A stretch of 64,000 nucleotides of DNA from Streptomyces cavernicola (lineage in GTDB: Bacteria > Actinomycetota > Actinomycetes > Streptomycetales > Streptomycetaceae). Below are positions 19,507 through 26,664 of the stretch, piece by piece; positions within the stretch are counted from its first letter, which is position 1, and each line of letters starts with the position of its first letter. Below the pieces are notes generated by a model. The model was given only the letters and a program-made list of their open reading frames with translations, did no database searches and was not told the origin of the DNA. Both the position numbers and the translations under genes were made by a program. The stretch covers positions 124,001 through 188,000 of the forward strand of contig NZ_JASCIQ010000003.1 in NCBI RefSeq assembly GCF_029968035.1, in the 5' to 3' direction.

Positions 19507-19538
19507 AAAGGGTGCACGCTCAAAGGCGTGCACCCTTT
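19507..19538. terminator. Bidirectional terminator between convergent genes
   Basis: Perfect 13-base arms AAAGGGTGCACGC (19507-19519) and GCGTGCACCCTTT (19526-19538) with a 6-base loop, flanked by A-rich sequence on the left and CCTTT on the right. It lies between the plus-strand transglutaminase gene and the minus-strand DUF3040 gene (43 bases beyond its stop) and can serve both. Confidence 0.85.
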
Positions 19539-19580
19539 CCCGGAACCGGGATGTCTCAGTGAGTCAAAGGCATGAAAGGC

Positions 19581-19982
19581 TCAGCGACCTTCTTCGTCTC
19601 GACGGCGCTGCCACCGCTGCTCGATCCGTTCCATCATCGAGCGGCGCTGTTTGCCCTGACGGCGGCCGGCCTTGCCGGGCGCCGCACCAGGAGCCGCCTG
19701 CTCACCTGGCTTGGGCGCCTTACGCCAACCGGTCACAGCGAGAACGGCACAGCCGAGCATCACGAGGAAGCCCACGACGCTGATCCAGATCTGCTGGGCG
19801 ACCATGCCGGCCATGAGGAGCGCGATACCCACCAGGAATCCGGCAACTGCCTGGTAGACCCGTCGACGGGTATGTGTACGCAGCCCGCTTCCCTCAAGCG
19901 CTGTCGCGAACTTGGGATCTTCGGCGTACAGCGCTCGCTCCATTTGCTCGAGCATTCGCTGCTCGTGCTCCGAGAGCGGCAC
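19581..19982 (-). CDS. DUF3040 domain-containing membrane protein
   Basis: Small membrane protein of unknown function, common in actinomycetes. The 133-residue product starts with the DUF3040 signature PLSEHEQRMLEQMERALYAE, is followed by a linker (RRRVYQAVAG), two hydrophobic segments at about residues 46-92 and a basic C-terminal tail. The GTG start at 19982 is fixed by GAGGAGGA eight bases upstream. Transcribed alone on the minus strand toward a bidirectional hairpin. Confidence 0.93.
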   Translation of the reverse strand: MPLSEHEQRMLEQMERALYAEDPKFATALEGSGLRTHTRRRVYQAVAGFLVGIALLMAGMVAQQIWISVVGFLVMLGCAVLAVTGWRKAPKPGEQAAPGAAPGKAGRRQGKQRRSMMERIEQRWQRRRDEEGR

Positions 19983-20314
19983 GGAGTCCTCCTCATCGTG
20001 CAGTCGCCGGGGCGACCGGGGGTCCCCTTCAGGATAGGCAGGGAATCGCCCCCGTGAAACCCGCCCCTCTACGCCAATTCGCCTTCCGGGCCCGTCATGG
20101 AGGTCCGGCCATGCTGAAGCTTGCATTCCCCAGCGGCCGATCCGTCATGCCGGACGGTGTCCCTCGATCATACGGGGCGAAGCGCCCGATCGGGGGTCCT
20201 GTGGCGTACTCCATCTGCGGCTGCGGCGCTGATCAGCGCCGCAGTTCGCGTTCCGAGGGCTTCGCGGGCCGGGGGCGGTGACGCTCGGCGACCGCACCGC
20301 TCGGTCCGCGGAGG
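19983..20314. other. Gene-free stretch with a perfect 24-base palindrome
   Basis: 332 bases between the DUF3040 start and the methyltransferase stop. The only structured element I see is the palindrome at 20221-20244, with arm CTGCGGCGCTGA followed directly by its complement; as there is no loop it could be a terminator for the methyltransferase transcript (about 70 bases past its stop) or a dimer binding site. No gene supported. Confidence 0.5.
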
Positions 20315-21076
20315 CTATTCGGCGACCTTCTCGGCCAGTACGTGCAGCTGCGTGGCGACCGAGTGGAACGCGGGCTGCTCGGCGGCGGCGGCCTCCAGCT
20401 TCAGCAGCGCGTCGAGGGCGCCCGGCTCGGTGTCGACAAGGACTCCGGGGACGAGGTCGGCGAAGACCCGCACGCCGTGCACCGCGCCGATGCGCAGGCC
20501 GCAGTCGGTGACGAGCCCGGTGAGCTGCTCGGCGGTGAAGCGGCGCGGGACGGGGTCGCCCTCGCCCCAGCGGCCGTCCGGGTCGGTGAGCGCTTCCCGG
20601 GCCTCGGTGAAGTGGCCGGCGAGGGCCCGAGCGAGCACGGCGCCGCCGAGGCCCGCGGCGAGCAGGCTGAGCGCGCCGGTCTCGCGCAGGGCGCCGACGA
20701 CGTTGCGCACGCCCTCGGCCGCGTCGTCCACGTACTCCAGGACTCCGTGGCAGAGCACCACGTCGTAGTCGCCGCGACCGACGACGTCGAACAGGCCGTG
20801 CGCGTCGCCCTGGACGCCGCGGACCTGGTCGGCGACCCCGGCCTCGGCCGCCCTGCGCTCCAGTGCGAACAGGGCGTTGGGGCTGGGGTCGACGACCGTG
20901 ACGCGGTGTCCGAGGCGGGCCACGGGCACGGCGAAGTTACCGCTGCCGCCGCCGGTGTCCAGGACGTCGAGCGACTCCCGTCCCGTCGCCTTGGCCTGAC
21001 GGTCCAGGGCGTCCTTCAGGACCTCCCAGACCACGGCGGTACGGAGAGAAGCGCGGGGGCGCATCGGGTCCGACAC
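20315..21076 (-). CDS. Class I SAM-dependent methyltransferase
   Basis: Predicted small-molecule methyltransferase of unknown substrate. The 253-residue product has motif I LDVLDTGGGSGNFAVPVARL (about residues 36-55), the acidic end of strand 2 (VTVVDPSPNAL) and the motif DYDVVLCHGVLEYVDD near residue 110. It resembles UbiE/Smt-type enzymes but nothing in the neighbours identifies the acceptor. The GTG start is preceded by GAGGAG ten bases upstream. Monocistronic, downstream of the HEPN gene. Confidence 0.9.
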   Translation of the reverse strand: MSDPMRPRASLRTAVVWEVLKDALDRQAKATGRESLDVLDTGGGSGNFAVPVARLGHRVTVVDPSPNALFALERRAAEAGVADQVRGVQGDAHGLFDVVGRGDYDVVLCHGVLEYVDDAAEGVRNVVGALRETGALSLLAAGLGGAVLARALAGHFTEAREALTDPDGRWGEGDPVPRRFTAEQLTGLVTDCGLRIGAVHGVRVFADLVPGVLVDTEPGALDALLKLEAAAAEQPAFHSVATQLHVLAEKVAE

Positions 21077-21210
21077 GGCAGTTGACTCCTCGGCGCGGCA
21101 CCGCCTCTTGTCGGCGGAGCGATGGATGGCTCACCCGGCCTCACGTGGGGTGCAAGGCGCAGGTGGTACCACCCTATTGCCTCCTGACCACTCTCCCGTC
21201 ATCTGCTCCG

Positions 21211-21227
21211 GGGCGGCTCGGCCGCCC
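21211..21227 (-). terminator. Small hairpin after the HEPN gene
   Basis: GGGCGGC (21211-21217), 3-base loop, GCCGCCC (21221-21227); 42 bases beyond the minus-strand stop at 21269. Short but perfect. Confidence 0.45.
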
Positions 21228-21268
21228 AGGTCGTAGGCCCGGTGTTTGCGTCTCTTACGCCTGGCTCC

Positions 21269-21796
21269 TCACCCCGCGTCCGGGCGGTCCTGGCGGGGCT
21301 GGGGCAGGGCGGGCTGGAGGACGAGCATGCGCTCGACGAGGCGCAGGAACATCGCCACGTCGCGCAGCAGGTCGTCCGCGTCGCGGGTGGTCGCGGCGCC
21401 CTGGATGCCCGCCTCGGCGCGGGCTCGGCGGCGGGCGCCGGAGGCGAACAGGGCGCTCCACTCGGTGAGTTCGGGCGCTATCTCGGGGAGCACTTCCCAA
21501 GCGCTCCTGATCCGCTGGCGTTTGCGCGGGTTGGTCTCCGGGCGCCCGCGGGCCGCGAGGACGGCGGCGGCGGTGCGCAGGGCGGCGAGGTGGGCGGCTG
21601 CGTAGCGCTCGTTGGGGGTTTCCAGGGTGACCGCGTCGTCGAGTCCTGTGCGGGCCTGGCCCAGCAGGTCGAGTGCGGCCGGTGGGGCCGTCGTCCGGCG
21701 CAGCACGGGGTGGATGTCGCTCGCCGGACCGTTCAGTGAGGGGGCAGGGCCGGTGGTGCGGCGCCGGCGTGCGGCGGCTGCGGAAGAGCTGGCCAT
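21269..21796 (-). CDS. SAV_6107 family HEPN domain-containing protein
   Basis: HEPN-fold helical protein family named after a Streptomyces avermitilis member; function unknown. The 175-residue product has a basic N-terminal tail, then helices beginning at about residue 38. RYAAAH at residues 64-69 fits the R-x4-6-H motif that marks catalytic ribonuclease HEPN domains, followed by LAALRTAAAVLAARG. A perfect AGGAGG precedes the ATG. No MNT nucleotidyltransferase or other antitoxin-like partner lies beside it. Upstream is an intergenic region shared with the divergent ABC-like gene. Confidence 0.82.
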   Translation of the reverse strand: MASSSAAAARRRRTTGPAPSLNGPASDIHPVLRRTTAPPAALDLLGQARTGLDDAVTLETPNERYAAAHLAALRTAAAVLAARGRPETNPRKRQRIRSAWEVLPEIAPELTEWSALFASGARRRARAEAGIQGAATTRDADDLLRDVAMFLRLVERMLVLQPALPQPRQDRPDAG

Positions 21797-21996
21797 GACG
21801 AACCTCCTGTCGTCGTATGACGGCGCATAAGTAGCCGTATGACCCCATCGTGAAGTACGCCACTGACAATCGGCCCTGACCTGGGGTTTTGGCTCGATCA
21901 GGGGTTCGGGTACGGGAGTTGGCCGCCCTGGGAGTGCGACTGCTACTGTTTCTGCACTGACCAGTCAGTTCAAAAGAGTTGCGAGGGGGAAGGTCT

Positions 21997-22836
21997 GTGG
22001 AGAGCCCACACGGGGCGCCCCGCGGCATAGCCGTCACAGCCGAGGACTTCGGCCTCGAGGGCCCGCGCGGCTGGGCGTTCCGCGGTGTCCGTATCGACGC
22101 GGAGCCCGGCGCCCTGATCGCCGTCGAGGGCCCGTCCGGCTCCGGCCGCACCTGCCTGCTGCTCGCCCTCACCGGGCGGATGCGGCCCACGGCGGGGCAC
22201 GCGGCGGTCGGCCGGATGCGACTGCCCAAGCAGATGTCGGCCGTACGGAGAGTCAGCGCGCTCGGCCCGGTGCCGGGGGTGACCGACCTCGACCCGGCGC
22301 TGACCGTGCGCGAGCAGATCCATGAACGCGCCCTGCTCCAGCGGCGGTTCGGCGGCTCGCTGCGCTCGCTCATGCGGCCGCGGTCCGAGCGCAGGCAGTC
22401 CACGGAGCGACGTGTCGAGGACGCGCTGGCCGCCGCCGGGCTCGATCTGGACGCGCTGTCCAAGGGCCCCCGCACCTCCGTACGGGACCTGGAGCGGCTC
22501 GAGGCGCTGCGGCTTTCCGTGGCGCTCGCGCTGATCGGTGAGCCGCGGCTGCTCGGCGTCGACGACGTCGACCTGAAGCTGTCGGACGCCGAGCGGGCCG
22601 AGGCGTGGGACCTGCTGCGGTCGGTTGCCGAATCCGGCACCACCGTCGTCGCGGTGTGCAGCGAGGCGCCCGAAGGGGCGGTCGTGGTGTCCACCGTGCC
22701 CGCGGCGGACGGCCCCGACGAGGAAGAGACCGCCGAGACCGCAGGTGCCGAGCACTGCGGCGAGACGGAAGAGACGGAAGAGACCAAAGAGACGAAGGGG
22801 GCGGCTGATGCGTTCGCCGAGACTGGCCGCGCTTGA
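21997..22836 (+). CDS. ABC-type ATPase-like protein with degenerate P-loop
   Basis: 279-residue protein with the fold layout of an ABC transporter ATPase but altered catalytic motifs. The Walker A segment reads GPSGSGRTCL, with Arg51 in place of the P-loop lysine; the LSGGQ position reads SVRDLERLEA; the Walker B region is LLGVDDVDLK without the catalytic glutamate after the aspartate. The C terminus is acidic (ETEETEETKETKG). GTG start with GGGGGAAGG upstream. It overlaps the YhgE gene by 29 bases, so the pair is probably one functional unit; ATP hydrolysis is doubtful. Confidence 0.85.
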   Translation: MESPHGAPRGIAVTAEDFGLEGPRGWAFRGVRIDAEPGALIAVEGPSGSGRTCLLLALTGRMRPTAGHAAVGRMRLPKQMSAVRRVSALGPVPGVTDLDPALTVREQIHERALLQRRFGGSLRSLMRPRSERRQSTERRVEDALAAAGLDLDALSKGPRTSVRDLERLEALRLSVALALIGEPRLLGVDDVDLKLSDAERAEAWDLLRSVAESGTTVVAVCSEAPEGAVVVSTVPAADGPDEEETAETAGAEHCGETEETEETKETKGAADAFAETGRA

Positions 22837-24892
22837 GCTGAGGCGGTTCGGCAGGGGCAAGCTGCCCCGCGCGGCGCTCGTCGCGCTGCTGCTGCTTCCG
22901 CTGCTGTACGGGGCGCTGTACCTGTGGTCGTTCTGGGACCCGTACAGCAGGCTCGACAAGATCCCCGTGGCGCTCGTCAACGACGACAAGGGCGCGACGG
23001 CCGACGGCAAGAAGATCTCCGCGGGCGACTCGATCACCGAGGGCCTGCGGGACAGCGACACCTTCCAGTGGCACGAGGTGAGCGCCGACGAGGCGCGCAA
23101 GGGCGTCGAGGACGGCACGTACTACCTGTCCCTGACCATGCCGAAGGACTTCAGCGAGCGGATCGCGTCCAGTTCGGGTGACGCGCCGGAGACGAGCGCG
23201 CTGCGGGTGCGCACGAACGACGCCAACAACTACATCGTCGGGCAGATCTCGCGGACGGTGTTCTCCGAGGTGCGCACCGCGGCCTCGACCGACGCGTCGC
23301 GCAGTTTCCTCGACAAGATCTTCATCTCGTTCTCAGACATCCACGGCAAGACCAAGGAGGCCGCTGAGGGCGCGGACAAGCTCAAGGAGGGCGCAGGGAA
23401 GGCCAAGAAGGGCGCGAAGCAGCTCGCGGACGGCCTCAAGGACGCCAAGAACGGCAGCACTGAACTCTCAGGCGGAATCAAGCGCTTGGACAAGGGCGCC
23501 GGTGAACTGGAGCGCGGCGCGGGCCAGGTGGCCGACGGCACGCAGCTCCTCGCCGACAAGGTGAACGCGGGCGCCGACAAGGTACGGCCGTTCCTGAAGG
23601 ACAACGGGCAGACCATCGGCGACACCGCGCGGCTCGTGTCCGACTCGACCACGGTCGTGCGCCGGCACCTGGACGACCTCGCGGCGGCGGCCCCGGGCGC
23701 GGCCGCGGAGTCCCGCAAGGCCTCCGAGCGGCTCGACTCGGTGTACGCCTCGCTCTGCGAGAACGCCACCCTGCCGAGCCCGCACTGCCCCGCCCTCAAG
23801 GACGCCAAGGAGGCGGCGGCCACCACGGCCCGTATCGCCGGCGACCTCGACCAGGTCGTCAAGGACTACGACGGCGACATCGCCCGCCTCGACGGGCATC
23901 TCGCCAAGCTGCAGAAGCAGGCCGACGACCTGGCCGAGCGGGCCCCGCACCTCGACGAGGACCTTGACGACGCGGTCGCCAAGATCAACAAGCTGAACAG
24001 CGGCGCCCAGGAGGTCGCCAAGGGCGCGGGCAAGCTGCACACCGGCCTCGGCACCGCCAAGACCGGCGCCGCCGACCTGGCCAGCGGCGTGGGCCGCCTA
24101 AAGACGGGCGCGAACGACCTCAACGGCGGCATGTTCAAGCTGGTCGACGGCTCGGGCGAGCTCGCGGGCGGCCTGCACGACGGTGTCGCCAAGATCCCGG
24201 ACTACGGCAAGCAGGACCGGGACGAGCGCACCGAGGTGATGGCCGACCCGGTCCAGCTCGCCTCGCAGTCGCTGCACAAGGCGCCCAACTACGGCACCGG
24301 TTTCGCCCCGTACTTCATCCCGCTGTCGCTGTGGGTGGGCGCGATGGTCGCGTACATGCTGATCCAGCCGATGAACCGGCGGGCCCTCGCGGCCGGCGCC
24401 TCGGCCTGGCGGATCGCGCTCGCGGGCTGGCTGCCGGTGGCGGCGCTCGGGGCGCTGCAGGTGGCCGCGCTGATGTCGGTGCTGCACTGGGGGCTCGGCC
24501 TGGAGATGGCGAGGGCGGCCGGCACGGTCGGCTTCCTGTTCCTCGTCACCGGCTGCTTCGCGGCGATCATCCAGTGGCTGAACGCCCGCTTCGGGGCGGC
24601 GGGCCGGATCCTGGTCCTCGCGGTGCTGATGCTGCAGCTGACGTCGGCGGGCGGCACCTACCCGGTGCAGACCAGCCCGGCCTTCTTCAACGCCATCCAC
24701 CCGTTCCTGCCGATGAGTTACGTCGTGGAGTCGCTGCGCATCCTCATCAGCGGCGGCGGCCTCGGCCCGGTGTGGCAGGCGTGCGCGGTGCTGCTCGCCT
24801 TCACGCTCGGGGCGCTCGCGCTCACTGCGCTGTCCGCCCGGCGCAAGCAGGTGTGGACCCTGGACCGCCTGCACCCGGAACTGAGCCTGTGA
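22808..24892 (+). CDS. YhgE/Pip domain-containing membrane protein
   Basis: 694-residue membrane protein of the YhgE/Pip type, related to ABC-2 permeases and to the phage-infection and ESX/type VII accessory proteins. An N-terminal membrane segment (LVALLLLPLLYGALYLWSFW, about residues 19-38) precedes a 470-residue extracytoplasmic part rich in short repeats of the type GADKLKEGAGKAKKGAKQL, predicted to form long coiled coils. Five to six membrane segments form the C terminus (YFIPLSLWVGAMVAYMLI onward). ATG with AAGGGGG upstream. Cotranscribed with the degenerate ATPase and followed by a tetR gene. Confidence 0.92.
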   Translation: MRSPRLAALELRRFGRGKLPRAALVALLLLPLLYGALYLWSFWDPYSRLDKIPVALVNDDKGATADGKKISAGDSITEGLRDSDTFQWHEVSADEARKGVEDGTYYLSLTMPKDFSERIASSSGDAPETSALRVRTNDANNYIVGQISRTVFSEVRTAASTDASRSFLDKIFISFSDIHGKTKEAAEGADKLKEGAGKAKKGAKQLADGLKDAKNGSTELSGGIKRLDKGAGELERGAGQVADGTQLLADKVNAGADKVRPFLKDNGQTIGDTARLVSDSTTVVRRHLDDLAAAAPGAAAESRKASERLDSVYASLCENATLPSPHCPALKDAKEAAATTARIAGDLDQVVKDYDGDIARLDGHLAKLQKQADDLAERAPHLDEDLDDAVAKINKLNSGAQEVAKGAGKLHTGLGTAKTGAADLASGVGRLKTGANDLNGGMFKLVDGSGELAGGLHDGVAKIPDYGKQDRDERTEVMADPVQLASQSLHKAPNYGTGFAPYFIPLSLWVGAMVAYMLIQPMNRRALAAGASAWRIALAGWLPVAALGALQVAALMSVLHWGLGLEMARAAGTVGFLFLVTGCFAAIIQWLNARFGAAGRILVLAVLMLQLTSAGGTYPVQTSPAFFNAIHPFLPMSYVVESLRILISGGGLGPVWQACAVLLAFTLGALALTALSARRKQVWTLDRLHPELSL

Positions 24893-24917
24893 GCGCGGTG
24901 AGCGGTGCGCGAAGCGC

Positions 24918-24959
24918 TGCACGACCTGTGAGAAGCAGTGCACGACCTGTGAGAATCAG
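24918..24959 (+). repeat. Two tandem 21-base repeats upstream of tetR
   Basis: TGCACGACCTGTGAGAA followed by NCAG occurs at 24918-24938 and 24939-24959, differing at one base. The second copy ends 4 bases before the tetR ATG. The 21-base period is two helical turns, as expected for a repeated protein-binding site, but a simple duplication is also possible. Confidence 0.7.
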
Positions 24960-24963
24960 AACC

Positions 24964-25578
24964 ATGGAAAGCAGCAGCACACGGCGTCAAGCCACCCGGG
25001 CCAAGCTCTACGAAGCGGCCGTCACGCTCATCGCCGAAAAGGGCTTCTCCGCGACCACGGTCGACGAGATCGCGGAGCGGGCCGGAGTCGCGAAGGGCAC
25101 GGTCTACTACAACTTCGCGAGCAAGGCCGAGCTCTTCGAGGAGCTGCTGCGACACGGCGTGGGCCTGCTCACCGCCTCGCTCAAGGAGGCTGCCGAGCGG
25201 ACCGCCGCCGAGGGCGGCAGCAAGGTGGACGCTCTGGACCGGATGATCCGCGCGGGGCTCGTCTTCATCGACACCTATCCGGCGTTCACCCAGCTCTACG
25301 TGGCAGAGCTGTGGCGCACCAACAGGGCCTGGCAGTCCACCTTGATGGTGGTCAGGCAGCAGGCCGTCGCGGTGGTCGAGGACGTGCTGCGCGAGGGGGT
25401 CGAGGGCGGCGAGCTGAGCCCGGAGATCGACATTCCGCTCACCGCGGCGGCGCTCGTCGGCATGGTCCTGGTCGCCGCCCTGGACTGGCAGGCGTTCCAG
25501 CCGGAGCGGACCATCGACGATGTCCACTCCGCGCTCTCCCGGCTTCTGCAGGGACGGGTCGGGGGCACGCGCGCGTAG
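24964..25578 (+). CDS. TetR family transcriptional regulator
   Basis: 204-residue TetR-type regulator. The N-terminal helix-turn-helix (AAVTLIAEKGFSATTVDEIA ... GVAKGTVYYNFASKAELF, residues about 16-58) is typical; the C-terminal ligand domain is of the TetR_C type and gives no ligand hint. It lies 71 bases downstream of the YhgE gene on the same strand, behind two 21-base repeats, so it may regulate itself and the ATPase/YhgE pair. The Shine-Dalgarno sequence is weak. A strong hairpin follows about 140 bases after the stop. Confidence 0.93.
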   Translation: MESSSTRRQATRAKLYEAAVTLIAEKGFSATTVDEIAERAGVAKGTVYYNFASKAELFEELLRHGVGLLTASLKEAAERTAAEGGSKVDALDRMIRAGLVFIDTYPAFTQLYVAELWRTNRAWQSTLMVVRQQAVAVVEDVLREGVEGGELSPEIDIPLTAAALVGMVLVAALDWQAFQPERTIDDVHSALSRLLQGRVGGTRA

Positions 25579-25620
25579 CGGGTGTTTTAGGCGGGCGACC
25601 GCAGCTCCGGTTTCCGGAAG

Positions 25621-25706
25621 CTGAAATCCCGTACACGCGCGGGAGCCTCGTCTGAAATCCCGTACACGCGCGGGAGCCAGGAGTTCAAATCCCGTACATG
25701 CGCGGG
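25621..25706. repeat. Three short direct repeats, each with an internal inverted repeat
   Basis: GAAATCCCGTACACGCGCGG plus the next G and AGCC occurs at 25621-25647 and 25652-25678 (with leading CT), and a third, partly diverged copy (CAAATCCCGTACATGCGCGG) at 25686-25706. Periods are 31 and 32 bases. Each copy contains CCCGTACACGCGCGGG, whose ends pair (CCCG/CGGG). Separators are only 4-8 bases, so this is not a CRISPR array. Located between the tetR stop and the terminator at 25716. Confidence 0.75.
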
Positions 25707-25715
25707 CACATGAAA

Positions 25716-25763
25716 GCGCCGGTCCGTGAGGCTCGATCCCCCCGAGCCTCACGGAGCCGGCGC
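25716..25763. terminator. Strong long-stem terminator
   Basis: A 20-base left arm (25716-25735) pairs with 25743-25763 around the 7-base loop ATCCCCC, with a single bulged C; stem ends GCGCCGG/CCGGCGC. It closes the ATPase-YhgE-tetR region. Confidence 0.85.
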
Positions 25764-25913
25764 GTCCCCCGTGTCGTCCCCCGTTCACGGCCGGGGTGCC
25801 GCACCGTTCCGCCGCCCCGTGTCGGCGGTGCCGGCGCTGCGCCCCTTCCGTGCCCCCTACTCTTCCGTCTGCGCAGGTCGGAGCCCATCCGCACAGCTAC
25901 TCATCTCGCCGTC

Positions 25914-25929
25914 TGAGTACGGATACTCA
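25914..25929. promoter_or_regulatory. Candidate MacR binding site (TGAGTACGGATACTCA)
   Basis: This 16-base inverted repeat differs at one base from the MacR consensus TGAGTACnnGTACTCA as I recall it from Streptomyces coelicolor. A further TGAGT half-site lies at 25933-25937. It sits about 45 bases upstream of the -10 of the DUF4126 gene, where a response regulator could activate. The rest of the 25579-25984 gap holds only the repeats and terminator listed separately. Confidence 0.6.
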
Positions 25930-25984
25930 GGCCTGAGTGATCGGCCCCAACCCGTCGGCCTCCGCTCTGGTTACGATCGCGTCC

Positions 25985-26599
25985 GTGTCCGTACTCCCCC
26001 TTGTCTTCACGAGCGGCTGGGCCAGCGGCATCAACGCCTACGCGGTGGTGCTCCTGCTCGGCGTCTTCGGTGCGACCGGTCTGACCGACGACGTGCCCGA
26101 GGCGCTGCAGCGCGCCGACGTGCTGTGCGTCGCCGGACTGCTGTTCCTCTGCGAGGCGGTGGCCGACAAGATCCCGTACGTCGACTCCGTCTGGGACGCG
26201 GTGCACACCGTGATCCGGCCGGTCTCGGGCGCGGTGGTCGGGGCCCTGCTCGCCGGGCAGAGCGGCTCGCTCGGCGATCTGGCGGCCGGGGCGATCGGCG
26301 GCTCCACGGCGCTCGCGAGCCATGCCGTGAAGGCCGGGACACGGATGGCGATCAACACCTCGCCCGAGCCCGCGAGCAACATCGTGGTGAGCGTGGCCGA
26401 GGACCTGGGCGTCGGCGGCATCGTCACGTTCGCGATGTTCTATCCGGAGGCCGCGGCGGTCGTCGCCGCGGTGCTGCTCCTGATCGGCTTGCTGGTACTG
26501 GCGTTCGTCGCGCACCGGATCCGCCGCTTCCTGCGCCGCAGGGCCCAACGACGCGAGGAGAAGCGCCTCGCGGAGCGCACGGCCGCCCCACCGGGCTGA
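25985..26599 (+). CDS. DUF4126 domain-containing membrane protein
   Basis: Membrane protein of unknown function, 204 residues from GTG at 25985. It has about four hydrophobic segments: LPLVFTSGWASGINAYAVVLL, VLCVAGLLFLCEAVA, GAVVGALLAG with LAAGAIGGSTALASHAVKAG, and AAAVVAAVLLLIGLLVLAFV, then a strongly basic tail (RRFLRRRAQRREEKRLAER). TACGAT at 25972-25977 lies 7 bases before the GTG with no Shine-Dalgarno sequence, so a leaderless mRNA is likely; GTG at 25937 would add 16 unconvincing residues. A MacR-like site lies upstream. Confidence 0.88.
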   Translation: MSVLPLVFTSGWASGINAYAVVLLLGVFGATGLTDDVPEALQRADVLCVAGLLFLCEAVADKIPYVDSVWDAVHTVIRPVSGAVVGALLAGQSGSLGDLAAGAIGGSTALASHAVKAGTRMAINTSPEPASNIVVSVAEDLGVGGIVTFAMFYPEAAAVVAAVLLLIGLLVLAFVAHRIRRFLRRRAQRREEKRLAERTAAPPG

Positions 26600-26664
26600 C
26601 CTCGCCCGCCAGGGCCGGCAGGCGGCCGGAGGCGTTGTCAGTGGCGGCCGATAAAGTCCCTGGC

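Noticed and set aside
21269..21796. HEPN/MNT toxin-antitoxin pair
   Set aside because: No nucleotidyltransferase or small antitoxin gene next to it; neighbours are divergent or unrelated.
22808..24892. Part of a type VII secretion locus
   Set aside because: YhgE proteins are sometimes encoded with ESX genes, but there are no EccC, EccB or WXG100 genes here.
25621..25706. Possible small CRISPR array
   Set aside because: Separators of 4-8 bases and only three copies; no cas genes.
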